Positions 7,898 through 16,162 of a DNA stretch of 64,000 bases are shown piece after piece. The DNA comes from CAYQVW01 sp964421245. Lineage in GTDB: Bacteria > Margulisbacteria > WOR-1 > XYC2-FULL-46-14. The position numbers and the translations under genes were made by a program. The stretch's first letter is position 1; every line of letters begins with the position of its first letter. The notes beneath the pieces are model-generated. The model was given only the letters and a program-made list of their open reading frames with translations, searched no databases and was not told the origin of the DNA. Location: positions 1 to 64,000 of the forward strand of contig CAYQVW010000005.1 in the NCBI GenBank assembly GCA_964421245.1. Direction: 5' to 3'.

Positions 7898-10111
7898 ATG
7901 AGTAGAATTACTACCGGAATACCAAGAGTTAGACCAGGTTTTATTGCTGTTGCTGTAACAGTTGGATTTCATGTTATGTTATCAGCGGCTTTTTCTGTGT
8001 CTGCTACATTGGGTTTTACTAGTATTGTTCTTTTTTCTGCTTTAGTTGGAAAAGTTTTAAAACAAAAAACATCTGAGCAGGATGTTGTTCTGGAAGAGCG
8101 GCAAAAGCTTATTGATTGTGCTCAATCGGAGCCAAGTCTAGTAGCTGAGAACGACTTTTTATTGTCTGCCGATTGTTTGGGAAATACTACTAATAGAAAA
8201 GAACTTTACAATATTTTTTATAGACACTTGAGAATAGATAAAACAGCAGGCAGAAAACTTCAAGAGCATTCACAAAATGTTGCTAAGTTATTAGAAGATT
8301 CACCTGGGGATCTGTTAGTGCGTTTTGAAATAGTTTGTGAATATATTGGTAGTTTAGTCTATGAGGAGGGGCAGTCTGATTTATATCAGTTTCTCACGAC
8401 AGGGAAGGGTAATTGCGAGGCTAAAGCAAAGCTTTTTTTGTCTTTGCTTCATCTTGTTTATGGAACTGTTCCGGAAGGTAGCAATTGGACACCTGCTTTA
8501 GCAACGTATCATAAGCATGTTGACTTAGTGCTTTTTAATCAAGAGACTAAAGAAGTTTTTGATCCTATTTATGAGCGTGAAGGAGAGCATCCAGCAGCTA
8601 TTTATCGTACCGAATTATTTTATCATGGTTATTTGCGGGGGATGGGGGTTAAAACAGAGAAAGAGGCAAATGATTACATATTAAAATCACCCTTTCCATT
8701 TAATACAAAAGAAGGGGCAGCGAATGGCTCAATAACCAATTCAATTTTTGATTTTGGTATAAAAATGCCATTACCGTATTTTAATCGTGGTGAAGATGAT
8801 TCTTTTATTTCAGAGTTTTCTTTTGATCAAGATTGGCCGGCTGGAAGATATTATGAGCATCCACTTACAGCGGAATTGAGACGTCTTGGACTGGTAGCCA
8901 TTGGAACAGTTGCTCTTTTTTATGCAGTGAAATATGGCATTGATAAAACCTATAAGGTGTATCAGCATTATGGTCTTTGTGAAGAGGCCTGTGCTACCTC
9001 TCTTCGAAAAATTGATGATATAAGATTTGCCCCTTTTAAGCCTAGGGATATTACAGAGTGTAATAGAGAAGGTAAGCCGTTATCGTTCTGGGACAGCCTA
9101 GATACTACTTGGCAGCGTCGAAGGGCATTAGAAAAGAAACTGGTAAAAAAACTTAGGGATGGGCATAAAAGAATCTACAAAATAACTAAGAGATTGGAGG
9201 ATTTGGATCCGAAAGCTGTAATAGAATTTCAATCAGCGACGAAAACATATATTGATGTTCAGGAAGCTTATGTAGAAGATCTTATTAAGCTAGGTGCCGA
9301 ACTGCCGTTTAATGACACAGGTCCTTATACTAGAGCTGATACTAGTTTCGACGTTGCCATGAACGATTTTTTTAAAACAGTAAAAGGAGCTCGAAGGTTG
9401 AATGAGCTGTCAGCTGACGAACTTGTCAAGTTTGTAGAGAGCTTAAGCCGAACAGGATTAATTCAAGGACTCATGGATATTGAAGGGTTACGTTTTGGTT
9501 TTGCACTAAATACAGAAGGAAGGAATAAGGGAAAAAAGAAGAAGGATTCTTTAGGATTTGATGATGATGATAATGTGGTTGGGGACCATGGACAAGACAG
9601 TAAAACTAAAAGAGGAGAAAATTATTCAAAAACGGTTAAACTTCAAAATAGTAAATCTGGTGAGAGAGTATTAAGGGGAGATGAAGAAAAGAAAGATGAT
9701 AAAGCACAATCTGGGAATCATGCTAATGGAAATGCTTCGCGTCTTCCACCAGAACCCCCACATGATTTGCCAAAAACTAATAAGCATCATGAATTTGATG
9801 TTGAGATTGTTGAGCTGCGGCCAGAACTAAATCAAAGACGTACGGCTCCCGATCAGAAATCAAAAAAGAAGACCGAGCAAGCTCCTCCAGTGGCATTTGT
9901 GCCATGGACCTTTTTGCCAAGATTGACTGATGCGGTTGAAACGGCTTATCCAAAGGATGGGAAATCCCTTACTTATTTACTGAAAAAGAAATTGATAGAT
10001 AGTCCTGAGGCTAGAGATAGTTTGAGAGAACAAGGAGTAAATGTCAATCGTTACAAAAAGGATGTTGAAAGGGGTGGATTTGGTTTGCCTCCTAATGAGG
10101 GGGAAGGATAG
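7898..10111 (+). CDS. Membrane protein with transglutaminase-like fold, unknown function
   Basis: I do not recognise a named family. The 737-residue protein has hydrophobic segments at about 12-52 and another near 328-346. Between them lies a transglutaminase/cysteine-protease-like signature: GKGNCEAKAKLFLSLL with Cys173, KHVDLVLF with His207 and VFDP with Asp222, in the Cys-His-Asp order and spacing of that superfamily. The C-terminal half (about 420-720) is charged and low in complexity, with DDDDN, KKK and Pro-rich stretches. The next gene starts 2 bases after the stop, so the two form an operon. A sigma-28-like promoter sits just upstream. Peptidase or crosslinking activity is inferred from the triad only. 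Confidence 0.7.
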   Translation: MSRITTGIPRVRPGFIAVAVTVGFHVMLSAAFSVSATLGFTSIVLFSALVGKVLKQKTSEQDVVLEERQKLIDCAQSEPSLVAENDFLLSADCLGNTTNRKELYNIFYRHLRIDKTAGRKLQEHSQNVAKLLEDSPGDLLVRFEIVCEYIGSLVYEEGQSDLYQFLTTGKGNCEAKAKLFLSLLHLVYGTVPEGSNWTPALATYHKHVDLVLFNQETKEVFDPIYEREGEHPAAIYRTELFYHGYLRGMGVKTEKEANDYILKSPFPFNTKEGAANGSITNSIFDFGIKMPLPYFNRGEDDSFISEFSFDQDWPAGRYYEHPLTAELRRLGLVAIGTVALFYAVKYGIDKTYKVYQHYGLCEEACATSLRKIDDIRFAPFKPRDITECNREGKPLSFWDSLDTTWQRRRALEKKLVKKLRDGHKRIYKITKRLEDLDPKAVIEFQSATKTYIDVQEAYVEDLIKLGAELPFNDTGPYTRADTSFDVAMNDFFKTVKGARRLNELSADELVKFVESLSRTGLIQGLMDIEGLRFGFALNTEGRNKGKKKKDSLGFDDDDNVVGDHGQDSKTKRGENYSKTVKLQNSKSGERVLRGDEEKKDDKAQSGNHANGNASRLPPEPPHDLPKTNKHHEFDVEIVELRPELNQRRTAPDQKSKKKTEQAPPVAFVPWTFLPRLTDAVETAYPKDGKSLTYLLKKKLIDSPEARDSLREQGVNVNRYKKDVERGGFGLPPNEGEG

Positions 10112-10113
10112 TT

Positions 10114-11115
10114 ATGACAGACAAATGTGTGTATGTTGATATGCCAAAGAGTGTTCCTCTTAGGCGTTATAATAAAAATTGTAAAAGGACCGAAAAGAGA
10201 AAACAGTTAGGATTATGGGCCAGGTTTGAAGCGCCGGATATTACTTTGAAGTTTGTAAAAGCTTTGCTTAAATCTTCTCCCAAGGAACAAAGACTGACAA
10301 TGAGGAGATTTACCGATCGGGCGGTTGCTGTTCTTGGGGTCGTTCATCATATGTATTCCTTTTCTCCAAAAGAAAAAGAACGACTCCGTTTTTTAGTTTT
10401 AAAATATAAAGATCCCAATACTAGAGTTCTGAAGGGTTTTAGAGCGGTTTATAGTGCTAATCAGGGAGGAGTTTCTTTGGGGGAATGGGGGGACCAACAC
10501 TTAAAGCAGGATCCAAAATCTTATAAAATAGTTTTAAGAAGAATATTGGGAAAGAAATCTCTTAACGAGCTTATTAAATCTTTACATAGGCCTGTGACCA
10601 AAGAATTTTTCTCTGCGCTTATTCTTGCTTTATATGATAAGTTAAAAATAAGAGAAGCTCCTATGCGTAGCAGACAATGCTCTCGTAAAAGCAGAAAGAA
10701 AAGAAAAGTTTTGTTTGCTTTACTTAGAAAATTTAGAAGTTCTGATTCGTCTATTCGCGAAAAAGCCATGGGGGCATTTATGAAAATAGGAGTTTCTAAT
10801 AGTGTGTATCATAGCTTTTTGCGACCCTTGGTTCGCATGGCTTTGAATAAGAGGTTGAAATTGGAAGTTCGCGCCATTGCAATTAGGGCATTAGGAAAAA
10901 TAGCGGAAGGGGAATTTATTAACGGTATGGAGTCATGTGGACTTCTTTTAAACTCAGAGAAAGCTCGCTTTGTAAAAGCCATGAGGGCTCTTTCAAGAGT
11001 TAAAAATGTTGATCCTAAGTTAAAGGCTAAAATTGAAGAAACATTGGAGGCGATGAGGGATTTAAAAAATGATCCTAAGGGATCATTCAAAAACCTTGAT
11101 CCTTGTGGAGATTGA
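10114..11115 (+). CDS. Basic helical protein with HEAT-like repeats, unknown function
   Basis: The 333-residue protein is strongly basic and helical. The second half has two or three HEAT-like helical pairs, such as SSIREKAMGAFMKIGV (about residue 213) and LEVRAIAIRALGKIAEG (about 250). Such repeats usually form protein-binding scaffolds. No enzymatic motif was seen. It starts 2 bases after the transglutaminase-like gene with a GGGGGAAGGA site inside that gene's end, so the two are co-translated and probably work together. Function is unknown. Confidence 0.65.
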   Translation: MTDKCVYVDMPKSVPLRRYNKNCKRTEKRKQLGLWARFEAPDITLKFVKALLKSSPKEQRLTMRRFTDRAVAVLGVVHHMYSFSPKEKERLRFLVLKYKDPNTRVLKGFRAVYSANQGGVSLGEWGDQHLKQDPKSYKIVLRRILGKKSLNELIKSLHRPVTKEFFSALILALYDKLKIREAPMRSRQCSRKSRKKRKVLFALLRKFRSSDSSIREKAMGAFMKIGVSNSVYHSFLRPLVRMALNKRLKLEVRAIAIRALGKIAEGEFINGMESCGLLLNSEKARFVKAMRALSRVKNVDPKLKAKIEETLEAMRDLKNDPKGSFKNLDPCGD

Positions 11116-11140
11116 CGATTCCTTGACGATTTGCTATAAT
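11112..11140 (+). promoter_or_regulatory. Sigma-70-type promoter giving a leaderless mRNA
   Basis: TTGACG at 11112-11117 and TATAAT at 11135-11140 have a 17-base spacer. The ATG of the wHTH-ANTAR gene is 8 bases after the -10, so transcription should begin at or next to the start codon. No ribosome site is present. The -35 overlaps the stop of the preceding gene. Confidence 0.7.
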
Positions 11141-11148
11141 TAGATATT

Positions 11149-11568
11149 ATGAATTCCCGCCAACGTCAGATTTTGGATTTACTGAATTCACATAATTTAT
11201 TATCAACTCGTGATCTTTTGAAGCCGTTAAAAATTACCCGTGCTCGGCTAAATCAATTGATTGTTCCATTAATAAAAAAGGGATTAGTAAAACGAGAAGG
11301 TAACGCCCGTGCCACTATTTATCAAATAACTGACAAGCGCAGTAAGGAACAACTTACAAGGAAAAACTGGGAATTACGCAACAGAATTTGTGAATTAGAA
11401 AAGATCTTGGAAGACCGCAAAGTTATTGAACAGGCCAAAGAAATTTTGATTGCCCAGTTCGATATTCTGCCGACAGAAGCTTATCGAAAATTGCAGGAAC
11501 AAAGCATGGATCGCGGCCGATCGATGCGAGAAATCGCGGATGGAATATTATCGGCTTATGAGTTCTAA
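11149..11568 (+). CDS. Winged-helix/ANTAR-domain regulator
   Basis: The 139-residue protein joins two regulatory modules. Residues 1-70 form a MarR/ArsR-like winged helix (RQRQILDLLNSHNLLSTRDL, then a recognition helix and a KREG wing). Residues about 83-139 form an ANTAR RNA-binding domain: ERxxIxxAKxIL followed by EAYRKLQEQSMDRGRSMREIADGIL, rendered here as DRKVIEQAKEIL at the start. ANTAR proteins (AmiR, NasR, EutV) bind paired hairpins in nascent RNA and prevent termination, often in nitrogen metabolism. They are usually fused to receiver or GAF domains, so a DNA-binding partner is unusual. carA follows, with a terminator-like hairpin in its leader, so that operon is the likely target. 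This is inference. Confidence 0.85.
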   Translation: MNSRQRQILDLLNSHNLLSTRDLLKPLKITRARLNQLIVPLIKKGLVKREGNARATIYQITDKRSKEQLTRKNWELRNRICELEKILEDRKVIEQAKEILIAQFDILPTEAYRKLQEQSMDRGRSMREIADGILSAYEF

Positions 11569-11569
11569 A

Positions 11570-11598
11570 TTGATCCGGGCTTGATTTTTTGATATAAT
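11570..11598 (+). promoter_or_regulatory. Sigma-70-type promoter of carAB
   Basis: TTGATC at 11570-11575 and TATAAT at 11593-11598, spacer 17 bases. It lies directly after the ANTAR gene stop. The leader from about 11605 runs through the hairpin at 11613-11634. Confidence 0.7.
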
Positions 11599-11612
11599 AG
11601 GGTTGTAGAGAC

Positions 11613-11637
11613 AAAGACGTCGCAAGACGTCTTTTTT
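11613..11637 (+). terminator. Attenuator-type terminator in the carA leader
   Basis: AAAGACGTC (11613-11621), a GCAA loop and GACGTCTTT (11626-11634) form a 9-bp hairpin running into TTTTT and GTTTT. It stands between the carA promoter and the carA start, so it can act only by premature termination. The overlapping segment GAC-AAAGAC-GTC (11610-11621) could form a weak 3-bp stem with a hexaloop having A at position 1 and G at position 4, the pattern described for ANTAR targets. A second (P1) hairpin was not seen. Confidence 0.7.
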
Positions 11638-11658
11638 GTTTTATAAGGGGGTAACAAG

Positions 11659-12663
11659 ATGAAAGCAATAGTAGCATTGGAAGATGGGACGGTATTTGAA
11701 GGAACATCGTTTGGGGCAGAAGGGGAGGTTGTTGGAGAGGTTATTTTTAATACCCAGGTGGTGGGGTTTCAGGAGATTTTGACCGACCCGGCTTATTCTG
11801 GCCAGCTGGTGGCGATCGGCTATCCGCATATCGGCAATGTTGGCATCAACGACCGCTCAAATGAATCCAATTCTACCCATGTCTCGGCTTTAATCGTCAA
11901 AGAATACAGCAAGCTTTACAGCAACTGGCAAGGTAAAGAATCTTTTGGTGATTTTATGAAGAAGAATAACGTAATTGGAATTGAAGGTATCGATACCAGG
12001 GCTTTGACAGTTCATATACGCGAGAATGGAGAGATGAAGGGGATTGTTTCTACAAAAGCTTTTAGTAAAGATAATCTAGTTAAAAAGGCTAAAGCTTTTA
12101 CAACTCCCGACTTACAACCTGCAACTTCCAACTTTAAGGCCAATTCAAAATCCGAAACCCTAATTATCAATCTCGGAGTAAACAATAGTACTCTGGCGAA
12201 ATTTCCTGGTGCGAAAAAAGTCGCATACAATACAAATGCGGAAAAGATTTTGGCCAGCAAACCGGAGCAGGTTGTAATCTCTTCCGGACCGGGAGATCCG
12301 ACAAAATTAACCGGATTAGTTGAAGAAGTTAAAAAATTGATTGGCAAGGTTCCAATTTACGGAATTCAAAACGGTGCCTGTGTTTTAGCCCAGGCTTTAG
12401 GATGCGAAGTATATAAGATGAAGGTAGGGCATCATGGAGTAAACCTTCCGGTAGTTGATCCGAAAACCGGCCGGGGTGAAATTTCGGTCCAGAACCACAG
12501 TTATGGAATTAAAGAAGCTGCTAAAGGAATAAAAATTGTTCATGTCAATCTTAACGACAAAACAATTGAGAAATTTCAGAGTAAGGATGGATCGTGTGTC
12601 GGGACGCTCTATTCTCCAATTGACGAACGCGGAAAACTTGAAAAAAGCTACAGGAGGGTGTAA
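11659..12663 (+). CDS. carA: Carbamoyl-phosphate synthase small subunit, glutaminase triad lost
   Basis: CarA normally hydrolyses glutamine and feeds ammonia to CarB. The 334-residue protein has the CPSase small-chain N-domain (1-150) and a class I amidotransferase fold (about 167-334) with SSGPGDP at 208-214. However, the nucleophile position in GICLGHQ reads GIQNGAC here (Gln237, with a displaced Cys at 241). The YHPE motif carrying His and Glu reads YSPI (Ser319, Ile321). All three catalytic residues are therefore replaced while the fold and the QNHSYG region remain. It should not act as a glutaminase and may be a structural partner for ammonia-dependent synthesis. It starts after AAGGGGGTAACAAG and precedes carB by 2 bases. 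Confidence 0.93.
   Translation: MKAIVALEDGTVFEGTSFGAEGEVVGEVIFNTQVVGFQEILTDPAYSGQLVAIGYPHIGNVGINDRSNESNSTHVSALIVKEYSKLYSNWQGKESFGDFMKKNNVIGIEGIDTRALTVHIRENGEMKGIVSTKAFSKDNLVKKAKAFTTPDLQPATSNFKANSKSETLIINLGVNNSTLAKFPGAKKVAYNTNAEKILASKPEQVVISSGPGDPTKLTGLVEEVKKLIGKVPIYGIQNGACVLAQALGCEVYKMKVGHHGVNLPVVDPKTGRGEISVQNHSYGIKEAAKGIKIVHVNLNDKTIEKFQSKDGSCVGTLYSPIDERGKLEKSYRRV
12107..12160. repeat. Short repeat-like stretch inside the carA linker
   Basis: CTTACAACCTGCAACTTCC and CCAACTTTAAGGCCAATTCAAAATCC resemble the local dispersed repeat units. The stretch encodes a Ser/Asn-rich piece between the two CarA domains. The resemblance is weak. Confidence 0.3.
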
Positions 12664-12665
12664 AC

Positions 12666-15600
12666 ATGCCAAAACGAACAGATATTAAGAAGATTCTGAT
12701 AATAAGTTCCGGACCGATTATTATAGGACAGGCTTGTGAGTTTGATTATTCCGGATCCCAGGCGTGTAAGTCTTTGCGGGAGGAGGGTTATGAAACAGTT
12801 TTGATCAATTCAAACCCTGCAACTATAATGACCGATCCGGGAATGGCGGACCGAACTTATATTGAACCGCTTGAACCAGAATTTATCGAAAAAATCATTG
12901 CAAAAGAAAAACCGGATGCACTTCTCCCAACTTTAGGGGGGCAGACCGGATTAAATATGGGATTCTTTTTATCCCGCGCCGGTATTTTGCAAAAATATGG
13001 AGTAGAACTTATCGGAGCGGATGCAAAATCTATTCAACGCGCAGAGGATCGACAAAAATTTAAAGATACTATGGCCAGCATTGGAATGGCTGTGCCGGAA
13101 TCAGGGACTGTAACTTCGGTTGAAGATGGGCTGGCATTAGCTGAAAAAATTGGTTTTCCAATTATTCTTCGTCCTGCATTTACAATGGGTGGCGCCGGTG
13201 GATCGTGCGCATACAATATTGACGAATTAAAATCCGGGCTGGAACTTGCCTTAGAAGTTTCACCTTTGCATCAGGTATTAGTTGAACAATCTGTTTTAGG
13301 ATGGAAAGAGGTAGAATTTGAGGTCATCCGTGACTGTAAAGATAATGTAATCATTGTAACTTCTATGGAAAATATCGATCCGATGGGAGTGCATACCGGA
13401 GATTCGATTGTTGTTGCTCCGGCGCAGACTTTGACCACCGAAGAGTTTGTTGATCTTGAAAACTGGTGTAAAAAGATTATCCGCGCGGTTGGAATAAACG
13501 GTGGCGGAACCAATATTCAGTTTGGTGTTAATCCTAAAGATGGAAAATTTGTAATTATCGAAATTAATCCTCGTGTTTCCCGCTCTTCTGCCTTAGCCTC
13601 CAAAGCAACCGGTTTTCCAATCGCTCACGTTGCGGCAAAGCTGGCAGTGGGATTATCACTGGACGAAATCATAAACCAGGTAACCGGCAAAACCTACACA
13701 TTCTTTGAACCGACAGTTGATTATTGTGTTTTCAAAGTCTGCCGTTTTACTTTTGAAAAATTCCCTGAAGCGAATCCGATTCTATCAACCTCCATGAAAG
13801 CAGTCGGCGAGGCGATGTCGATCGGACGAAATTATAAAGAATCTCTGCAAAAGGGAATACGTTCTCTTGAATATCGTCGTTTTGGTTTAGGTGCGGACGG
13901 CCGCGATGTGCCGGAATCAATTTCGGGGGATAAAGAGCTGGTTAAACAGAAATTAATCTATCCTAATGCCGACCGGATTTTCTGGGTACGTTATGCAATT
14001 AAGATCGGAATGACTGACCAGGAAATATTTGACTGTTCAAAGATGGATGCATGGTTTGTTAATCAGATGAGAGAGATTGTTGCGGTAGAAGATGAGCTTG
14101 TAAAGCATTCCCTTTCTGATCTGCCGGATCAACTTTTGCGAAAAGCTAAGGGGATCGGTTTTTCAGATGTCCAGATTGCGCACTTAACTAAGTCCGATGA
14201 GATTTCTGTTTATAACCGTCGTAAAGAAAAGGGAATTATGCCGACCTATAAACTGGTTGACACTTGTGGAGGTGAATTTGATCCGATGAAACCATATTTT
14301 TATTCAACTTATGATAAGGATGGGGATGAGTGCCGCGCGACTGACAAAAAGAAGGTTATGGTTCTGGGCGGCGGACCGAACCGTATTGGACAGGGAATAG
14401 AATTTGATTACTGCTGCTGCCATGCTTCTTTTGCATTAAAAGAAGAGGGTTATGAAGCGATCATGGTCAATTCAAATCCGGAGACTGTATCGACCGACTT
14501 TGATACTTCGGATCGTCTATATTTTGAACCTTTGACCCGTGAGGATGTTCTGCATATTGTAGAGAGAGAAAAGCCGATGGGAGTTATTGTTCAGTTCGGC
14601 GGGCAGACTCCGCTTAATATTGCCCATCAATTAGAAACAGCTGGTGTTCCAATTCTCGGAACTTCGGTTGATTCAATCGATTGTTCCGAAGATAGAAAGA
14701 GATTTAAGGTTTTATTGAAAAAGTTAGGTTTGACTCAGCCGGCTAACGATACTGCAACTTCTTTTGCAGAAGCAAAGAAGGTTGCGGACAAGATCGGATA
14801 TCCGGTAGTAGTTCGTCCGTCGTATGTTTTGGGTGGCCGGGCGATGAAGATTGTTTACGATGAATCTGATCTTGAAGAATATATGAACAAGGCGGTAATT
14901 GCATCTCCCGACAAACCGATTTTGGTCGATAAATTTTTAGAAGATGCGATTGAGGTTGATGTTGACTGTGTATCTGACGGAACCGATACTATGGTTTGCG
15001 GAATTATGGAGCACATTGAAGAAGCCGGAATCCATTCCGGTGATTCAGCCTGTTCGCTTCCGACTTTTTCTCTTTCAAAGTCAATGCTGAAAGAATTAAA
15101 AGAGGCCAGTTATGCTTTGGCGAAGGAATTAAAAGTTAAGGGACTGATGAATATTCAGTACGCGATTAAGGGGACGCAGTTATATGTGTTAGAAGTTAAC
15201 CCGCGCGCATCCCGTACAATTCCGTATGTAAGTAAGGCAACCGGAATTCCATGGGCCAATATTGCGACCAAGGCGATGCTCGGTAAATCTTTGAAAGAAT
15301 TGGGTGCCAAAGAAGTTGTGCCGGAGCATTTCTGTGTAAAAGAGGCGGTATTTCCGTTCAATCGTTTCCCTGGAACCGATGCGATTTTAGGACCCGAGAT
15401 GAAGTCAACCGGGGAGGTAATGGGAGTCGATAAAGACTTTGGAATTGCTTATATGAAAGCACAGATCGCAGCCGGCCAAAAACTTCCTTTAGAAGGAAAG
15501 GTATTTGTTTCGGTTAATGACCGTGATAAACGCCGCATAGTCGGTATTGCAAAGCGTTTGTCATCACTCGGTTATGAGATTGTTTCGACCAATGGGACTG

Positions 15601-15887
15601 CTGGTGTCCTTCGAAAGAATGGTGTAGAAGTTGAGTCGGTTGCGAAGTTAGGAGAGGGGAGACCGGATGTTCTTGATTTAATAAAGAGTGGTAAGGTTCA
15701 GCTTTTGATTAATACTCCAGGTGGAAAGAAGACCAAGATTGATGAAACAAAAATCCGTTCCGGAGCAATTGTGCATTCTATTCCGATCGTCACAACTTTA
15801 GCCGGTGCCCGCGCGACAATGAGCGGTCTTGAAGCGGCGAAGAAGAAAGGGTTTAAGGTTAAGGCGTTGCAGGAATATCATAAGTAG
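12666..15887 (+). CDS. carB: Carbamoyl-phosphate synthase large subunit
   Basis: CarB makes carbamoyl phosphate from bicarbonate, two ATP and ammonia for pyrimidine and arginine synthesis. At 1,073 residues it matches the family length. It has two tandem ATP-grasp halves, marked by SSGPIIIGQACEFDYSG near residue 14 and the parallel GGGPNRIGQGIEFDY near 563, with GGQTGLN and GGQTPLN loops. The C-terminal MGS-like regulatory domain begins near residue 940 (FVSVNDRDKRRI...). Both halves look intact. It starts 2 bases after carA behind an AGGAGG site. Because the partner's glutaminase is dead, the ammonia source is in question. Confidence 0.97.
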   Translation: MPKRTDIKKILIISSGPIIIGQACEFDYSGSQACKSLREEGYETVLINSNPATIMTDPGMADRTYIEPLEPEFIEKIIAKEKPDALLPTLGGQTGLNMGFFLSRAGILQKYGVELIGADAKSIQRAEDRQKFKDTMASIGMAVPESGTVTSVEDGLALAEKIGFPIILRPAFTMGGAGGSCAYNIDELKSGLELALEVSPLHQVLVEQSVLGWKEVEFEVIRDCKDNVIIVTSMENIDPMGVHTGDSIVVAPAQTLTTEEFVDLENWCKKIIRAVGINGGGTNIQFGVNPKDGKFVIIEINPRVSRSSALASKATGFPIAHVAAKLAVGLSLDEIINQVTGKTYTFFEPTVDYCVFKVCRFTFEKFPEANPILSTSMKAVGEAMSIGRNYKESLQKGIRSLEYRRFGLGADGRDVPESISGDKELVKQKLIYPNADRIFWVRYAIKIGMTDQEIFDCSKMDAWFVNQMREIVAVEDELVKHSLSDLPDQLLRKAKGIGFSDVQIAHLTKSDEISVYNRRKEKGIMPTYKLVDTCGGEFDPMKPYFYSTYDKDGDECRATDKKKVMVLGGGPNRIGQGIEFDYCCCHASFALKEEGYEAIMVNSNPETVSTDFDTSDRLYFEPLTREDVLHIVEREKPMGVIVQFGGQTPLNIAHQLETAGVPILGTSVDSIDCSEDRKRFKVLLKKLGLTQPANDTATSFAEAKKVADKIGYPVVVRPSYVLGGRAMKIVYDESDLEEYMNKAVIASPDKPILVDKFLEDAIEVDVDCVSDGTDTMVCGIMEHIEEAGIHSGDSACSLPTFSLSKSMLKELKEASYALAKELKVKGLMNIQYAIKGTQLYVLEVNPRASRTIPYVSKATGIPWANIATKAMLGKSLKELGAKEVVPEHFCVKEAVFPFNRFPGTDAILGPEMKSTGEVMGVDKDFGIAYMKAQIAAGQKLPLEGKVFVSVNDRDKRRIVGIAKRLSSLGYEIVSTNGTAGVLRKNGVEVESVAKLGEGRPDVLDLIKSGKVQLLINTPGGKKTKIDETKIRSGAIVHSIPIVTTLAGARATMSGLEAAKKKGFKVKALQEYHK

Positions 15888-15892
15888 AACGT

Positions 15893-16015
15893 CAAAATCC
15901 AAACGTCAAACGTCAAAATAAATCCAAAATCCCAGAACCCAACTTCAAAAGTTGGGATTTGGAGGTTTAGATTTGGGATCTATTTGGGATTTTGATGCTT
16001 GAAGTTTGATGTTTC
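15893..16015. repeat. Second copy of the dispersed CAAAC/CCAAAATC inverted repeat
   Basis: The arms are AAACGTCAAACGTCAAA..., with the reverse-complement-like TTTTGATGCTTGAAGTTTGATG at the right end. At the centre CCCAACTT (15938-15945) pairs with AAGTTGGG (15949-15956) across a CAA loop. The copy at 3388-3510 has the same design. It fills most of the gap after carB, and no ORF is supported. Confidence 0.65.
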
Positions 16016-16027
16016 AGTTTACATAAC

Positions 16028-16061
16028 TCTTTTTTCTTGTTAAACCGCGCGAAAAACGAAT
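16028..16061 (+). repeat. Left direct repeat flanking the AbiE operon
   Basis: CTTTTTTCTTGTTAAACCGCG followed by a variable base, then GAAAA, one variable base and CGAA. A near-identical copy lies at 17945-17980. Shorter relatives of the CACACYCTTTTTYCTTG part lie at 17799 and 18547. Confidence 0.6.
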
Positions 16062-16068
16062 TAATGCT

Positions 16069-16116
16069 TGACAGGCCAACTAAACGTGTATAGTATGATA
16101 GTCACGATCTATCATT
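16069..16116 (+). promoter_or_regulatory. AbiE operon promoter and operator-like inverted repeat
   Basis: TTGACA at 16069-16074 and TAGTAT at 16092-16097 are 17 bases apart. ATGATAG (16096-16102) and CTATCAT (16110-16116) form an inverted repeat with a 7-base gap over the likely start of transcription. AbiEi-type antitoxins repress their own operon by binding inverted repeats, so this is the probable operator. Confidence 0.6.
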
Positions 16117-16162
16117 CTATGCATAAATAGTAGGTAATAGTGGTAGATAGGGAGGGTTTGGA

